Part shown: positions 1 through 12,400 of the stretch, in pieces | Numbering within the stretch: the first letter of the stretch is position 1 | How the letters are laid out: every line of letters starts with the position of its first letter | Assembly: GCA_946803715.1 (NCBI GenBank) | Contig: CAMPET010000073.1 | Location: 1 to 19,311, forward strand | Length of the DNA stretch: 19,311 nucleotides | Reading direction: 5' to 3' | Source of the DNA: Beroe ovata | Lineage: Eukaryota; Ctenophora; Nuda; Beroida; Beroidae | Translations under genes and position numbers: made by a program | The notes under the pieces: model-generated | Told to the model about the DNA's origin: nothing | Seen by the model: only the letters and a program-made list of their open reading frames with translations | The model's database searches: none

Positions 1-2
1 AG

Positions 3-2427
3 GTCCACATCAAGTCACTCAAACAGCAGAAGAAGTCAATTGACTTGGTGAGTGATGAATAGATCTCTCATGCTCCTGTCAGGTTCCTGTCCGGGCATTG
101 TTGTCTTATTGTTGCCTTTTTGTTGCATCGAGACCGGCACAAGTTGCCTAGAAATTTACTCTAGTAGAAACTAATAACTGGAAGTTACTAGTAAGCATAT
201 TTTATGATCCGACAGGAAAGTCCGATCTAAGATCTGAAGTCCCCACCCCGACTAGGCTTTATGTGATAATAACTTTGCAGCGGACGGTTGAGCTGGAAAC
301 GCTCCACCAAGCCGATCTGCGACGGTGGAACGAGGAGAAGAAATACTTGGAGAGGAAGATAGAGGATTATGAGTGGAAACTGGGTAAGTGTCTCACTGTC
401 TCATTGCCGGGACAATTGTTTCCGTCGTCCTATGCTGAGAATCTCCAAAAGTTCCACGATCATATCAACCCTAGAGTGATATATTGACAAAACAGTTTAT
501 GTTTTGTTGCCATTCGTGAGTGGCCTCCGCAAAATGTCATTTTCCCAAATCCTAATTAGGGTTACTAATTGGCGACATTCCTCAGAAAACAGGGAAACAG
601 ACTTACAGCGGATAAACAAAGTGAACTCCGACCTCCAAAAACAGCTGAACAACTCCTCAAATCAAATACAGAAGATCAAAACTGCCAAAAATATCACCAG
701 GAAATTCAGCTCTGCCGTCAGAATGGTAAGTTGAAAAAAGAATGCTAATTTCGGGTGTCTATTATTATAGGACACTGACAAAACGTGGAAAAATGGTAAT
801 TCAGCGATCGAGCAACTATTATCATTTTGCGGAATTTTGAAGAAAAACTGTATAGGATTTGTATCTCTCAATTGCTGGCAGCGATCATTGACCAATGAAA
901 GATCATGATCCTTTTCATGATCCTTTTCCAGTACATGTGTCCATACCTATGTCCTGTGTCCCAGGTCAAGCACCAGAAGGACACCGACGCTACTCGGGAA
1001 ATTATCAAGAAGCTGGAGGAGGACAGTGAACAGTACACCGACAGATTCAACACACTCGATAACGAGGTGAAACACAAGGAAATGTTTTTAATCGATAGAT
1101 TTCAAGATTCAGAAGAGTCTTGTTCTATTTCTTTCAAAGAAGCAATATCAGGAAACAAAGACAACACGATTTAGTTGCCGACTTAATCGTGCGTCACTGT
1201 TTTTCCAAATCGAGAAAAAATTTATCCCTGTTCACGCATTACATGGATCGATTACATGGTTGGCTCAAGATACGACATGACGTGTGATCACGCGATGACA
1301 CGTGTGATCACGTGATGACACGTGTGATCACGTGATTACACGTGTGCTCTCTTCCGCAGAACTCCGCGTTGTCACGACAACTTGAGGAAGCTCAGGATAT
1401 TATCGAGGAGTTAGAACGGAGGGAGGAAATGAGTAACAGTGAGAAGAGGGAGTGGAAAGTGGAGAAGGAGGATCTACTGGAGGAGTCAGCTCATCTCAGA
1501 TCGCAGGTACCATTGTTTCCCTGTTTCCTGGGTTGGTTCCTGGGTTGTCTAGCCCTGGGTTGGTTCCTGGGTTATTTAGCCCTGGATTGTTTAGCCCTGG
1601 GTTGTTCAGCCCTGGGGGAGCCGATAGATGACAGTTTTATAGGAACATCACTGAAACTAGTTTAAACTTTATTTCAAACTTTTCAAATTGAAAGATCCTT
1701 ATCTTTCTCGTTTCGGGGCAAAAATGTATGTTTCAAGTAGGTTGAAGATAATACAAAGGTTTCATCAGTTTTGGATCTGAGAGATAACCATAAATTATCA
1801 TTTCCTAACATCACGCATTTGTCTCAGTTGAAGATACTGGAGGCAGATCTTGCTAAGCACCACACTGCTACAAAGAGTCTCCAGGCTCAGATTAGGGCGG
1901 TTGAGGCGGAAATGAAGACTCACGAGGCAGAGTCTCAGCGAATGTCTGACGTGAACCAGGTGAGACTTTAGTCTAGAAAAGTGAGACTATCTGAGTGAGA
2001 AAATTAGTGAGACTACAGGTAAATAGTTACGTAGATGCAGTGGAGGAATGATGATTATAATAGTTTTTCTTGAATTACGACTTCACCCTTCCTCTCACTG
2101 CCACTCACTAACATATTCGCCTGGACTGCTTGGTGCAACAACTATTCCCATCTTGAGCAATGAGCACACATTGGTTACTTTATTTAAACGTGAATATAGC
2201 TGTACGACGTATACCAGCTATTCACGTTAAAACACATGGCAATCATAGCACTCTTCCTTTACTCTTCCTTTAGCTTTACTCTTCCTCTAGCTATACATGA
2301 TCCCCCTCTCTCTCTACAGCTACTGGAATCCCAAATGACGCGGATCAAGAACATCATGATCAGTGAGGGCATATCTCTGGATGAGTATCCGGAACTGAAC
2401 ATCAAACTACCTTCTGATCACAACCCG
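3..2427 (+). CDS. MAPK8IP3/SPAG9: JIP-like gene, N-terminal coiled-coil exons
   Basis: Seven exons (3-47, 281-383, 586-725, 965-1066, 1360-1506, 1828-1959, 2320-2427) encode about 259 residues of nearly uninterrupted, Glu/Lys/Gln-rich amphipathic helix. Examples are LETLHQADLRRWNEEKKYLE (from 293), REIIKKLEEDSEQ and QLEEAQDIIEELERREE. Heptad spacing of Leu/Ile is visible throughout. In JIP3/4 the RH1 domain is followed by such a coiled coil, but there it is only about 100 residues, so this one looks expanded. No RH1 signature is present, so RH1 should lie upstream. The last exon ends in a non-helical segment (ISLDEYPELNIKLPSDHNP). On its own this block could belong to any long coiled-coil protein; the JIP assignment depends on its junction with 6645. 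Confidence 0.6.
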
Positions 2428-3362
2428 GTTAGTCTGTCTCAGCCGGGGATTCGGATATTTTCTGATCCATCAAAACTTGGCAATTATCCACGTTTTGACG
2501 GGTTCAGGGCAGTGCATATTCCACATTTACCGCGGGTTTTTCTCTTCATTTCAGACAGGACTCATAAAGCCATCATTCAATACAATCCATGAGGTTCAAA
2601 CCATGAAAAAGTGCTCAAAACATGGAAAACGTTGTGGGAATATAATTCATGGTGAATCTCGTACCCCCAGGCTGCTACATCTGAGAACCCCTCCCCCTCC
2701 TCTTCTCCAGCCCGGACATCGACTCCACGGCGAGTAGTGAGCAACGACTCGGTACACCACGAGCTCTCCCTACAGGATGAACTCGACATGGAGGGTAAGT
2801 GGTAGTGGACCGGTCCACCAGGAACTACTGTAGTGGACCGGTCCACTAGGCACTACAGTAGTAAACTACTGCAATTATAGTGGACCGGTTCCGGGATCAC
2901 TGTGAACTACAATTATAGTGGACTGGTTGATTGCAATACAGGCTCAGTTCAGCACAGTAGTGGACCAGTGATCTATTGACCTACTTAATTAGTGGACACT
3001 GGACAGGTTCATCCAAGTGGCCTGGTTTACTTAATCACTCGATCAATTCTCATCAAGAAACTGAATGTCGCCTGATTCTGTTCAGCTGATTCTGTAACTT
3101 ATCGCGCAACACTTCTCTCAACTTTATTCTCACCCATCCTAGGATCACTGGGTCCAGATGAGAGGAGGGGTTCTGCCAATGATGAGCTGGAAATGAAGGT
3201 GAGCACCATGACGCCATGTCAGTTTTGTGTCAAACCTTTTGGCCAATTTTTGTTGAGGAAGTGATATTGAACCCGGAATGAAACATCCAAAATCAAATTC
3301 CTCACCGACTCTAGAGTGTCCATCACCTCTGAAATGTGTTCTTGTTTCCGCCGAACTATAAT

Positions 3363-3458
<96 letters not shown>

Positions 3459-6400
3459 NCCGGGAGATCAGCTCTCTTCGGGAAGAGATGAAGACGATGT
3501 CGAGTAAGATCGTGGAGCAGAGGTCACAGGTGGGTGTGTTCAAACACAAGGAAATAATAATTCCTCCCTGAAATCACGCGACAATGTAGAATCAATCAAT
3601 GGTTAAGTTAAGGTAGAATCGTGGCAAATAGTTGGGTGGCAATTTTTCTTGTCATGTCTGACAATAACCCCCTCTTTAATTCCATGAATTCAATCCACGA
3701 ATAATGCTAGGTCACCCGCCGCCCTTCCTACGGTTCGGCTGTCGGTATTTTCTTCGGTCATGTAAGTCCGCTGATATGTACTCGGTACTGGAAGAATAAC
3801 CATGAATTCTAGGAAGTGATTAGAGCGAATCGTGAATCCTTGCCGAGATCGACTAAATACTTCGTCTGCTTACCTGTGGTAGATAGATTATCTTGTTCAT
3901 CCTTCTCACCTGAGATTGATGGATAAATGCTCTGTGTGACTATTCGAAAGTTATCGTGCTACAATTTGTCTCCTGCAGACCATCCAACTCCCGAGCTCCG
4001 AGTGAAATTAATTATCTACTTCTATAGATTATTATTAGCGTCCTATCACAATTCCGAGCTCCGAGTGAAATCAGGGGACTGGCAAGCCCCCCGCAGCATC
4101 TGTAGCAACTCCCGAGCTCCGAGCGGAGTTAATTATCTACTTCTAGCTCTAGATATTAGTGTCCTATCAATTCGGATTATAGAAATAGATGTACCAATTT
4201 CTAATTCGTCTAATCGATATTAACTTCACAGTGCCGTGCCCTCATGTAGCCAATACAATCCTGATTCTGCACTGAGGTGCGCTAGTGTGGCGCTGCAGTA
4301 CAGTGACTGCAGTGCTTTTCAGTAACTGCAGGCATGATTGAAGTGCAGTGCAGTGGCGCTGCAGTACAGTGAATTCAGTGACTGCAGTGCTTTTCAGGTA
4401 TGATTGCGTCACAAACTCGTTATCACTTACCTGCGGTAGCAGTTATATAGTTCAGACAATGTGCGCAGCACACCTTGTCATTTAGCCCAAATTTAGGATA
4501 AATGCAGGCTCTCCCTCCATAATATTGCATTCTGATCCGGTGTCCAGTTATTAGGTGTTGATCCAGTGTGCTCTTCCAGAAAGAGTCACTTCGTTCCCTG
4601 GTGCAGTAGCTCCCTGGTGCAGTAGCCTCGATCTTAGCCATTCTATTTAACCGTGATTAGTTTCAACTGTGAGCGGTTCGGAACACCAAATATTTTTCGA
4701 ATTTGCATTTCTGCGAGCTTTTTGTGTTGCGGTGTGCACGTGACTTCTTTATTGGCACCTTTGGCAAACCACAGCGGTTTTGTGAACTATTGTGCAATCT
4801 CGTTACTGCCAGCATTCGGTCATGAATTAACAGAATAATTTGTTCGCACAATTACATAGACCAACACATTATCAACTATAGTAAAAATCACGCGGGTTGA
4901 TAATTAGTCATTATTTTTCTGAGAAAAAAACGAGAGTTTCGCTTTATCTTAACACATCCTTATTCGAATTCCAGTTTTACATGAATCTAGTTTCTCATCT
5001 AATATTTCACAACAAATCACGATGTGTCTCATTATATAACACGCTTTCTTTAGTCAAATCTTGATTGAATTTTTAATTGGTCTCTCTTGCACACAGCTGC
5101 TGACAATAATCGTACTTTGAGTTAACTTATGCTGTTTTATAATGGAGTATCTTCTTCTCGTCTGTATACATAGAAAGTACAATTTGTGTTACACTCAAGT
5201 GTTTGACTTGTACTTGTTGTGACATAATTTGTTACACATTATGCTACACTTGATGTTACACACAATGTTATACATTATGCTACACATAGTTTTTCATATG
5301 ATATCAAAGTTTCAGTTACCTACTTATGATGTATTGCAGTTATATTGTACTCATGTGTTACACTCTTATGTGAAACTTGGTGTTACATATAATAATGTTA
5401 CACCCTTATGTTACACTCTTATTTTACACTTAATGTTATACATAATGTAACATACTATAACGTTACACATGAAAAGATCTATCAAGGTTTACGTACCATT
5501 ATTATACAGTATACACTCATGATACCCTTTGTTTAGTCTTCCCCTCTCTCTTTTCAACTATAACCTGCATTGTCCCCTTCAAAATTTATACAAGCTGCGA
5601 TATTCTTCTTGCTTCTCTACATTTTGCTTGGATGCATCAATTTGTCAAGCTTTTTCCGAAATACTAAACTATGTACTTTTGGTTTTCAAACCTTATAATC
5701 GCTCAACGCAGTTCCATGACGAATTTTCCGTGTCACTGGAAACAGTCCAACTATATGACATGAAGCAGCAGATTCCGCATGAAAATTCGACCAGTGGATC
5801 GCTCTCTGCAATGAATGAGATTCCCCATTCCACCCTACGATCATGATTGATCACATGACTGCTGACAACATGAGTACTAGTCCCGCGCTCTATGAGTATC
5901 TGGTCGGGGGATTGGTTTTCTGTCTGGCCGGCACTCTTCTCCTCGTTTTTGAGGCGGTGAAACGACGATATCAGATATCCGATGATCGTTCTACTGCAGC
6001 TGAACAGCGGGTTTGTTTGTCCTAATGGAGTCGTTATGAATTATGAACATAAGTTCAGTGGATAGAATGATACTGAGCTACATCCAGAAATGTGCTTTAC
6101 TATGACACGTCTCTATGTAGTGATCCTCTAGACTCGACGGTCAATAATATTTGATCGAATCTGTAGGTATCGTTGGAAAACCATCATATCTATTCGAGAC
6201 TTCTGAATATTCAATACAACATGAAGTCTCTTTCCACTCACAGTGTCATCATTATACTGTCTCGAACACTTATACCCTATAGAGAATTGTCTGTTTTGAA
6301 CATAATATGTATTCTTGGCTATTGTCCATCATTCAACACACGATTGATACCATATTATTGTGTGCCATTATAATGCCCAATTATACTCCAATATTATGGG

Positions 6401-9400
6401 ACCTCGTACTATAATTATTGTTGTCGTCATTTTTACTTAGGTTGGCATTGAATATCAAGTCTCATCTTCTCTGTGACCAATCATGTCCTACTAAGGACAA
6501 TCATCACAGAGTCACTCCCTAATCTATTTATTACCTCGAATCCCTATCTCCCCTATCTGCCCCCAATTTGGTGCTCCCCCTTCCCTTATCCACAAACCCT
6601 AACCTATCTCTTTCTACCTAGCCCCAATTCTACCCCTCTTACAGTTGGAAGCATACGAGGAACAACGTGGCATGATGGAGGATGAGCACATGAAGATGGC
6701 AGAGAAGATGGTCAGAGATAGTCGATCACGCCGCAGCTTCAGGAAGACAAACACAAACCCTCTCGATGTCTCTGGGGAGGATTTGGCAGTAGATGGTTTG
6801 TTGGGGCAATTTGTTCTCATATCATGGGATGATCCTATATAAATCACCCTAGAGAGATTTCAGAATGATTGCGCAGCAATATTTCATCATCAGTTTCACG
6901 TAGCCTGAGGGAAATGTTGATGTGTTCATGCCCATGTCCATGTAGATTGTAGGTACCTATCTGATCAAATAGTATGTACCAATGCTGGAAACCTCTCTCA
7001 TTTCAGATAACTTATTTGATGAAAACATGCAGCTCATCAAGGAGAAGTGAGTGAAAAAGGCATGAATTAATGACAATTGAGATCACTCCAAATCCGTGCT
7101 AGGGAAATAACTTTTCCCTTTTCGGTGAAACTTGTTTGAGATTCAAATTTCCCATTCTCAGTTATACTTCTTCAGGCAAGAATTGTTCAAAAAGTACACA
7201 CAGTTGGAAACTAAATCTCTGGAAGTTGAACGAAAGTTGAAAGATCAGAAAACTGACGCTGAGACGAAGCTGAAACGACTTGAGGTTTGGGGAAATTCGA
7301 AAATTCTTTTCGGTGATAGTTAAGATATGATCAGCAGAGACGGGAAAGCAAAATTCCAAGAGCACAAAATCATGATATCAACTGAATGAAAATGTTGTAA
7401 CGCTGTGGCGCGTCGCGAGTAACATGAGTTCCGAAATCGCGCGCAAGTACTGTGCATGTTGAGTGCAATAACAATGCCAAAAAGTATCAAATCATGTCGT
7501 GTGGAATTCGCGCCGAAGGAAAATGTCAAGTTGTGACCGTCCCACTCACTTCAGAAGTCTCATGCGAGTTCAAATCTTTTTCTTGAAACATGCGTCTGGG
7601 GACAGAGATAATTATCTGTTCTCAGACGTTTTTCTCGAGTACGAACTAGACAATTCATCTCACTTACCCCATACTCCTCTAGGAAGATTACGCTAGTATC
7701 AGATCATCAGAGCACGTGTTATCAGAACAACTTCGCGACGTACAGGTCAAACACGACCGATTGAAATGTCTGTACAACTTGCTACAGAGTGAAGACAATG
7801 AGGTATGCTGACATCACGCGTTTTATAGTCTAACGCGTGATCGTGTCACGCTATATGACGTCGACCACTCATTATCAAGCGCTTATCACGTCACACTCTT
7901 ATCGACCAATCACAGGGCGAAGATCCAGAAGAGCTGGTATCCCGACTCAAGTATCGGAGATCAGAAGTTGAGACTTTGCTCCGTGATCGAACAGAAATGA
8001 GGACTCAAATTGTCTCACTACAGAAGATGTTGAATATGAAGAATGAGACGGACAACATTGACCATAGCGAGGGTTGGTTTAATCTGATGTGTGAATTTTA
8101 GGATTTTTTTTCGAAATACTGCAAAATGATACAATATGATATCCTGTTTTTATGATATCATCCAATTAAACTTGGAAACATCACAACTTTCTCTCAACCG
8201 GATGGGTCTCAACTGACAGTTCAATTGACACATACCCCAATTATGACAGGTATCGTGGGTAGAGTTATGGCAGTTCTAAGACGAAGTAGGGGTAGGGGAG
8301 ACGGGAGAATTGGCACAGTGGGCGCACTGGGCAATCTAGCTGCCAGAACAACTACCGGAGTAATCGGCAAAGAACTGGGGTAACTGGAGATTTTCAATAC
8401 TTGTGGAATCATTTCTGATGAAGGGTCCATTCTTGAATTACCAAATAAAACTTTACTTTGTTTCATTCTACTACTTTGTTTCATTCCACTACCAATATAT
8501 AAATCCAACTTATTTCACCTGTTATACTCTTGAAGTACCAAAATATAAATCTTCGCTTAACTTATTTTACCTGCTACATTCCGTAGATACTCTCTCGTAG
8601 AACGGAAGACCCGGAAACGGAAGTCCCTGTCCCTGGCCTTCCTCCGTACCTCAACACAAGAGACCAACCACTCAGCCTTCACATCCCTGAGTTCCTCACA
8701 ATATAGGTGAGTGATGGACTTTCATTTCTATTACGATTTCTGCATCTTAGCATAGTTCATTTTTCACTAGATCTTCACCTTGTTGACCTATACTTTGTTC
8801 ATTGTTCATTGGGCGGTTGAATTAGAGTCACATGACTCATAGCGAATGGCTCTCCCTCCCTCATAACGAATAATTCTCAGTGTAACCAAGATGGAGGAAC
8901 TCAAGGAGCTGAGTAGTGTCCCTAGGAAAATCAGTAATGGCTGGACTTACTCCCCAACAGGTAGTACACAAACTCTCTCTCGGTATTATTACTCAGTAAT
9001 ACCCATCAAATGCGTATTAATTACTAAGTTACTACTGTGTTTAAAGACCTCGTTTCAACCCCACCTTGAATCTCAAAAGGCAAATATAACAATTAGTTTG
9101 AGCCTAGCCGGAAAAAGGTTCGCTATCTTACCTATAGATACGACCCGATTATTCCCAACTTTTCACATATTAATTTGTTCGAACAGGATAAAGTAACGAC
9201 ACAGAACTTATGAGTGAGAATATAAATGTCGTGACTTTCGAAAATCAGCATTGATTGTGTGTTTCCCATTGAGTGATTTGTCCCTGGAGCATATTTTGAG
9301 TTTGATCTTTGAGAGCCTGGTTTTTATCACTGCGAAGCATCATCATATTTGGTATTTCTCTTGAAATCACTAATCACTTAGTTTTTTCAATCCTGTTTTC

Positions 9401-12400
9401 CATCTAATTTGAACAACTCATTAATACAAAATGCTCTTGAACTCGTAAAACTATCTCCTGAAGCTAACACATATATATGGATCGGATCAAATCCAAACCA
9501 TGCCTCGGAAAATTAAAAACGGGAATTCCTCAGGAATATTCTCGAGCGGTCTGCCTGCCCTGGTCCCGGTGTACAGTAAACTACTGATGATAGACGAGCG
9601 TCCGCAGAGAGTGGTGTGTTCCAGTTTCGTACCGTCGTGGCCCTTTCCTCGCATGGCAGGTAACATGGGTTCCAAAGAGGACAGTATATTGTGTAACGTG
9701 TGTATTGAGTAAAGGGTGGCGGAAACGACTCAATTTGAAGTGAATTGGGGTATTTTAGTATTACCATGCACTTGCAATACTTGTACTACGTCATGTAAGT
9801 GGATGAAATCGGTTTAAATGGAGGCAGAATGGAAAATAACATTTTCGCGTCTTTTTCAATCCGCCCGCTAATTTCTCACTGCTCAGGAAAGATGGTGAGA
9901 GTGAGAACATACAGTTCCTTCACCGCAGAGGAACTGTTAAACTCAAATCCGCCACTTTTCAATCAGTTTATTTTTCTCACAGGAGTCCGTATCCAAGTCG
10001 AGAGCAAGGAGCGAACTAACTCAATCGAGTCAAGAACAAGTTTTGAGGGACGGGACTCCTCAGGAAAATCGAAGGAATCGAGTTCAAGGTGGGAGTTTCT
10101 GATAACACTTGTCGATTCCCGCCATGTTTTTCTCGGGACAATTCAGAAATAATTGGTGTCCGATCCAACAGAGAAAAATTTCAGCTTGAAGTCTTACCAA
10201 GTAAAACACGTCGATCATCCACGTCCAGCGTACACGTGAAAAGTATGTCACATGTACTATTTCAGGGGGTCTACCCGCTCCATTGAGAGTAAGGACTCTG
10301 TTAGATCGAGCATGTCGATGGACGGTCGCTCCCATTTCCCCCTCATAGAGGAAGCAGTCATGGGGTCGGAGAATCTGGCTATTGGAATGCTGTGCATGTC
10401 GTCCATCAAACCTCTGGGATGCATGGCCCTCAACACACAAACACTCGGTGAGCATGTCTTTCATAGCTGTGTTGTTGATAAGCTGGTATTCTTATCAGTT
10501 ATACCTGCTCTGTCTTGGTCTTACAAGTACGAATAGACACCCTTGTGCCTTGAGTCATATTTCTCTCATGATTATTGCTGGTAGTATGGTTTCATCTCCA
10601 TTCTCCATACCCTCCTAGGTTCCCCTTATTATAGTAACCCATGTCCCCTCTTTTTACATCCCCAAAATAACCTCTCGTCCCCCCCCCCCTAGGAGAGATG
10701 TCGAGTCAAGCCGAGGACAGGATGAGTGCGTCCCTCTTCTCCCAGGATGTCCTCAGGAATTCATCCAGACGGAGTTACCACAATCCAACTCAAACTCATG
10801 GTAAGTTTGGGAAAGAACTGGTCATTTTCATTTCCGTTCTCAGTTCTGCATATTATCCGATTATCGAACTCAGATTACGCTAATATAAAAGCCATACTGT
10901 GTTCTAACGTGATTTTCAGACAGACCGCAAGCCGTCAGTCGCGGTTATTTTCTCCCAAAACGGGCCAAAACAGAAGTTCGATTATACCTATGGTATAAAG
11001 CCATGTAATTTGAATCGATTGTCAAATGCTGTTATTTTCGTTCAATCCCAATTCTCGTCAGGAGAGCCGTCAGTTGCGGAGTATGTGAACGATGAGGGAC
11101 CCGCTCCCTCTTCCGATAACGCGACGGATCGGGACGCGGCAGACCGGGACGTGGCGGCGGCGGTGGCGGAGAGTGAGGCGGAGAGTGAGGCGGAGGCGCG
11201 TCGCGTTCTCTTCCGCCAGACAAAGGATGCGTTTCTGAAACGACCAGTGTCGTCATTCAAACACAAAGTGGCCGATAACTCGAGGAGGTATTTTCAAAAT
11301 TATTTTCATCTCACTCATCCTAAAATACTTCGTCTTCTCACACTTGTAAATATTGAATTCAGCCTATAGAGTGTAGGGACTAGGGAGTGACATCAATACG
11401 ATCCTTTTCCACTCATCGCTGATGAGTGATTATTCATTTGATGAATCCCCCCTCCATTTCTCATTATTAACACTTTATCCTCTCCCAAGCCTATACCCGT
11501 TCCTTTGGGTAGTCACGTGTACCGAAGACTCGAGTCTCTCCTTTCTGCACGTGGTAAACCTGAATTTCCCTGCGCGCGTGGCTAGGACCCACTTTCTGTG
11601 CGAGGGAAAAGTCCATACTATGGCCGTGGTTAAAAACAGAGCACTCGACCCTCAAGACGAGGTACGTGAACCAGGAAATTTGGACACGTGATTTTTCATT
11701 CCTTTCTGTTGGTAATGTCACTCAAAATCATCGGTGTTATTCAAGTGCTCACTTACTGAACTGAAGGTGCTCACTCCACTTGCCTTCTTATACCTAGTGC
11801 TAATAAAAATAGTGCTGATATTGTAGTGCTTACTAACTTCACTCTATAGATACGCGCTAAGAAAGTCCTATTTGGTCCACAACAATCGGGCGAGGGATCC
11901 TCCGCCTGGTTTGGCACATCGGATGGTAGACTCTTCATACTCGAGCTGAAGGAACCATTCACCCAAGTGTATTCGCACAAACTCAGCGGCAGGTAAAGGG
12001 GGAATGGAACACTTTCGAAGTAATTAAGTAATTAAGCAACCGTTGATAACTGTTACGAGTCAATGAACCAGTTAAATCTGTACAAGATTGAATTTCTGGA
12101 GTCATACCGTATCAGTCGAGATATGAGTCTAAAATCAGCAAAACTTGTTTACCTCAAGAATCACATTCTCCCATTCGGCAGTGTACTCCAGATAGTATAC
12201 TCAGAGCCGCGCGTGTTTGTATCCCTACACAACGGGGCACTGATTGTCTACACTAGAGATAAGGAGGGAGTGTGGGATATGGAGAATTACCAGCTAGTGG
12301 TGGTCGATATTACAGGTATAATGTTCTAGGTCAAATGTTTTTGGTTGAGAGTTAAGCTAGATAAGCTAAAGTTAAGTTAGTAAGTCTTATTACTATCCTA

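Larger units (their letters stand above)
3530..6644 (+). other. 3.1 kb intron of the JIP-like gene
   Basis: By far the longest intron of the gene; the others inside it are about 50-600 bp. Flanking exons join in phase 0, giving RSQ-LEAYEEQ and an unbroken helix. Inside are three separate repeat families (3985-4169, 4287-4406, 5227-5470), a candidate minus-strand exon (4429-4641) and a + strand ORF with a membrane segment (5843-6025). An alternative in-phase terminal exon also exists at 5712-5846. If the upstream coiled-coil exons are a separate gene, its 3' end and the JIP promoter would lie here. Confidence 0.6.

Noticed and set aside
1281-1346. CRISPR-like array
   Set aside because: The 20-bp units are directly adjacent with no spacers, and the window is eukaryotic.
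2236-2737. Longer ORFs around the exon at 2320
   Set aside because: They extend the exon frame into introns past a GTTAGT donor or lie in other frames; only 2320-2427 and 2671-2794 fit phase and coiled-coil/linker content.
3145-3549. Minus-strand ORF of 134 codons with a long proline run, and its + strand poly-glycine partner
   Set aside because: Both exist only because a poly-G tract has no stop codons; the flanking parts are antisense or out of frame to a coding exon and span an ambiguous base.
5229-5450. Met-Leu-His-rich ORF
   Set aside because: It is read-through of a TTACAC-type minisatellite with no coding composition.
5843-6025. RH1 domain of the JIP-like gene
   Set aside because: The hydrophobic segment lacks the Glu/Lys helix pattern of RH1 and is not in phase with the 6645 exon through any clear donor.
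10920-10998. Extra JIP exon ending with the frame RLYLWYKAM and a stop
   Set aside because: Joining it would end the protein before the propeller, and direct splicing from 10800 to 11062 keeps phase; kept only as a possible cassette or decayed exon in the findings.
11032-11266. Two minus-strand ORFs of 74 codons opposite the Ala/Glu-rich exon
   Set aside because: They are GC-rich antisense shadows of the coding exon at 11062-11287 and have no splice or start context of their own.
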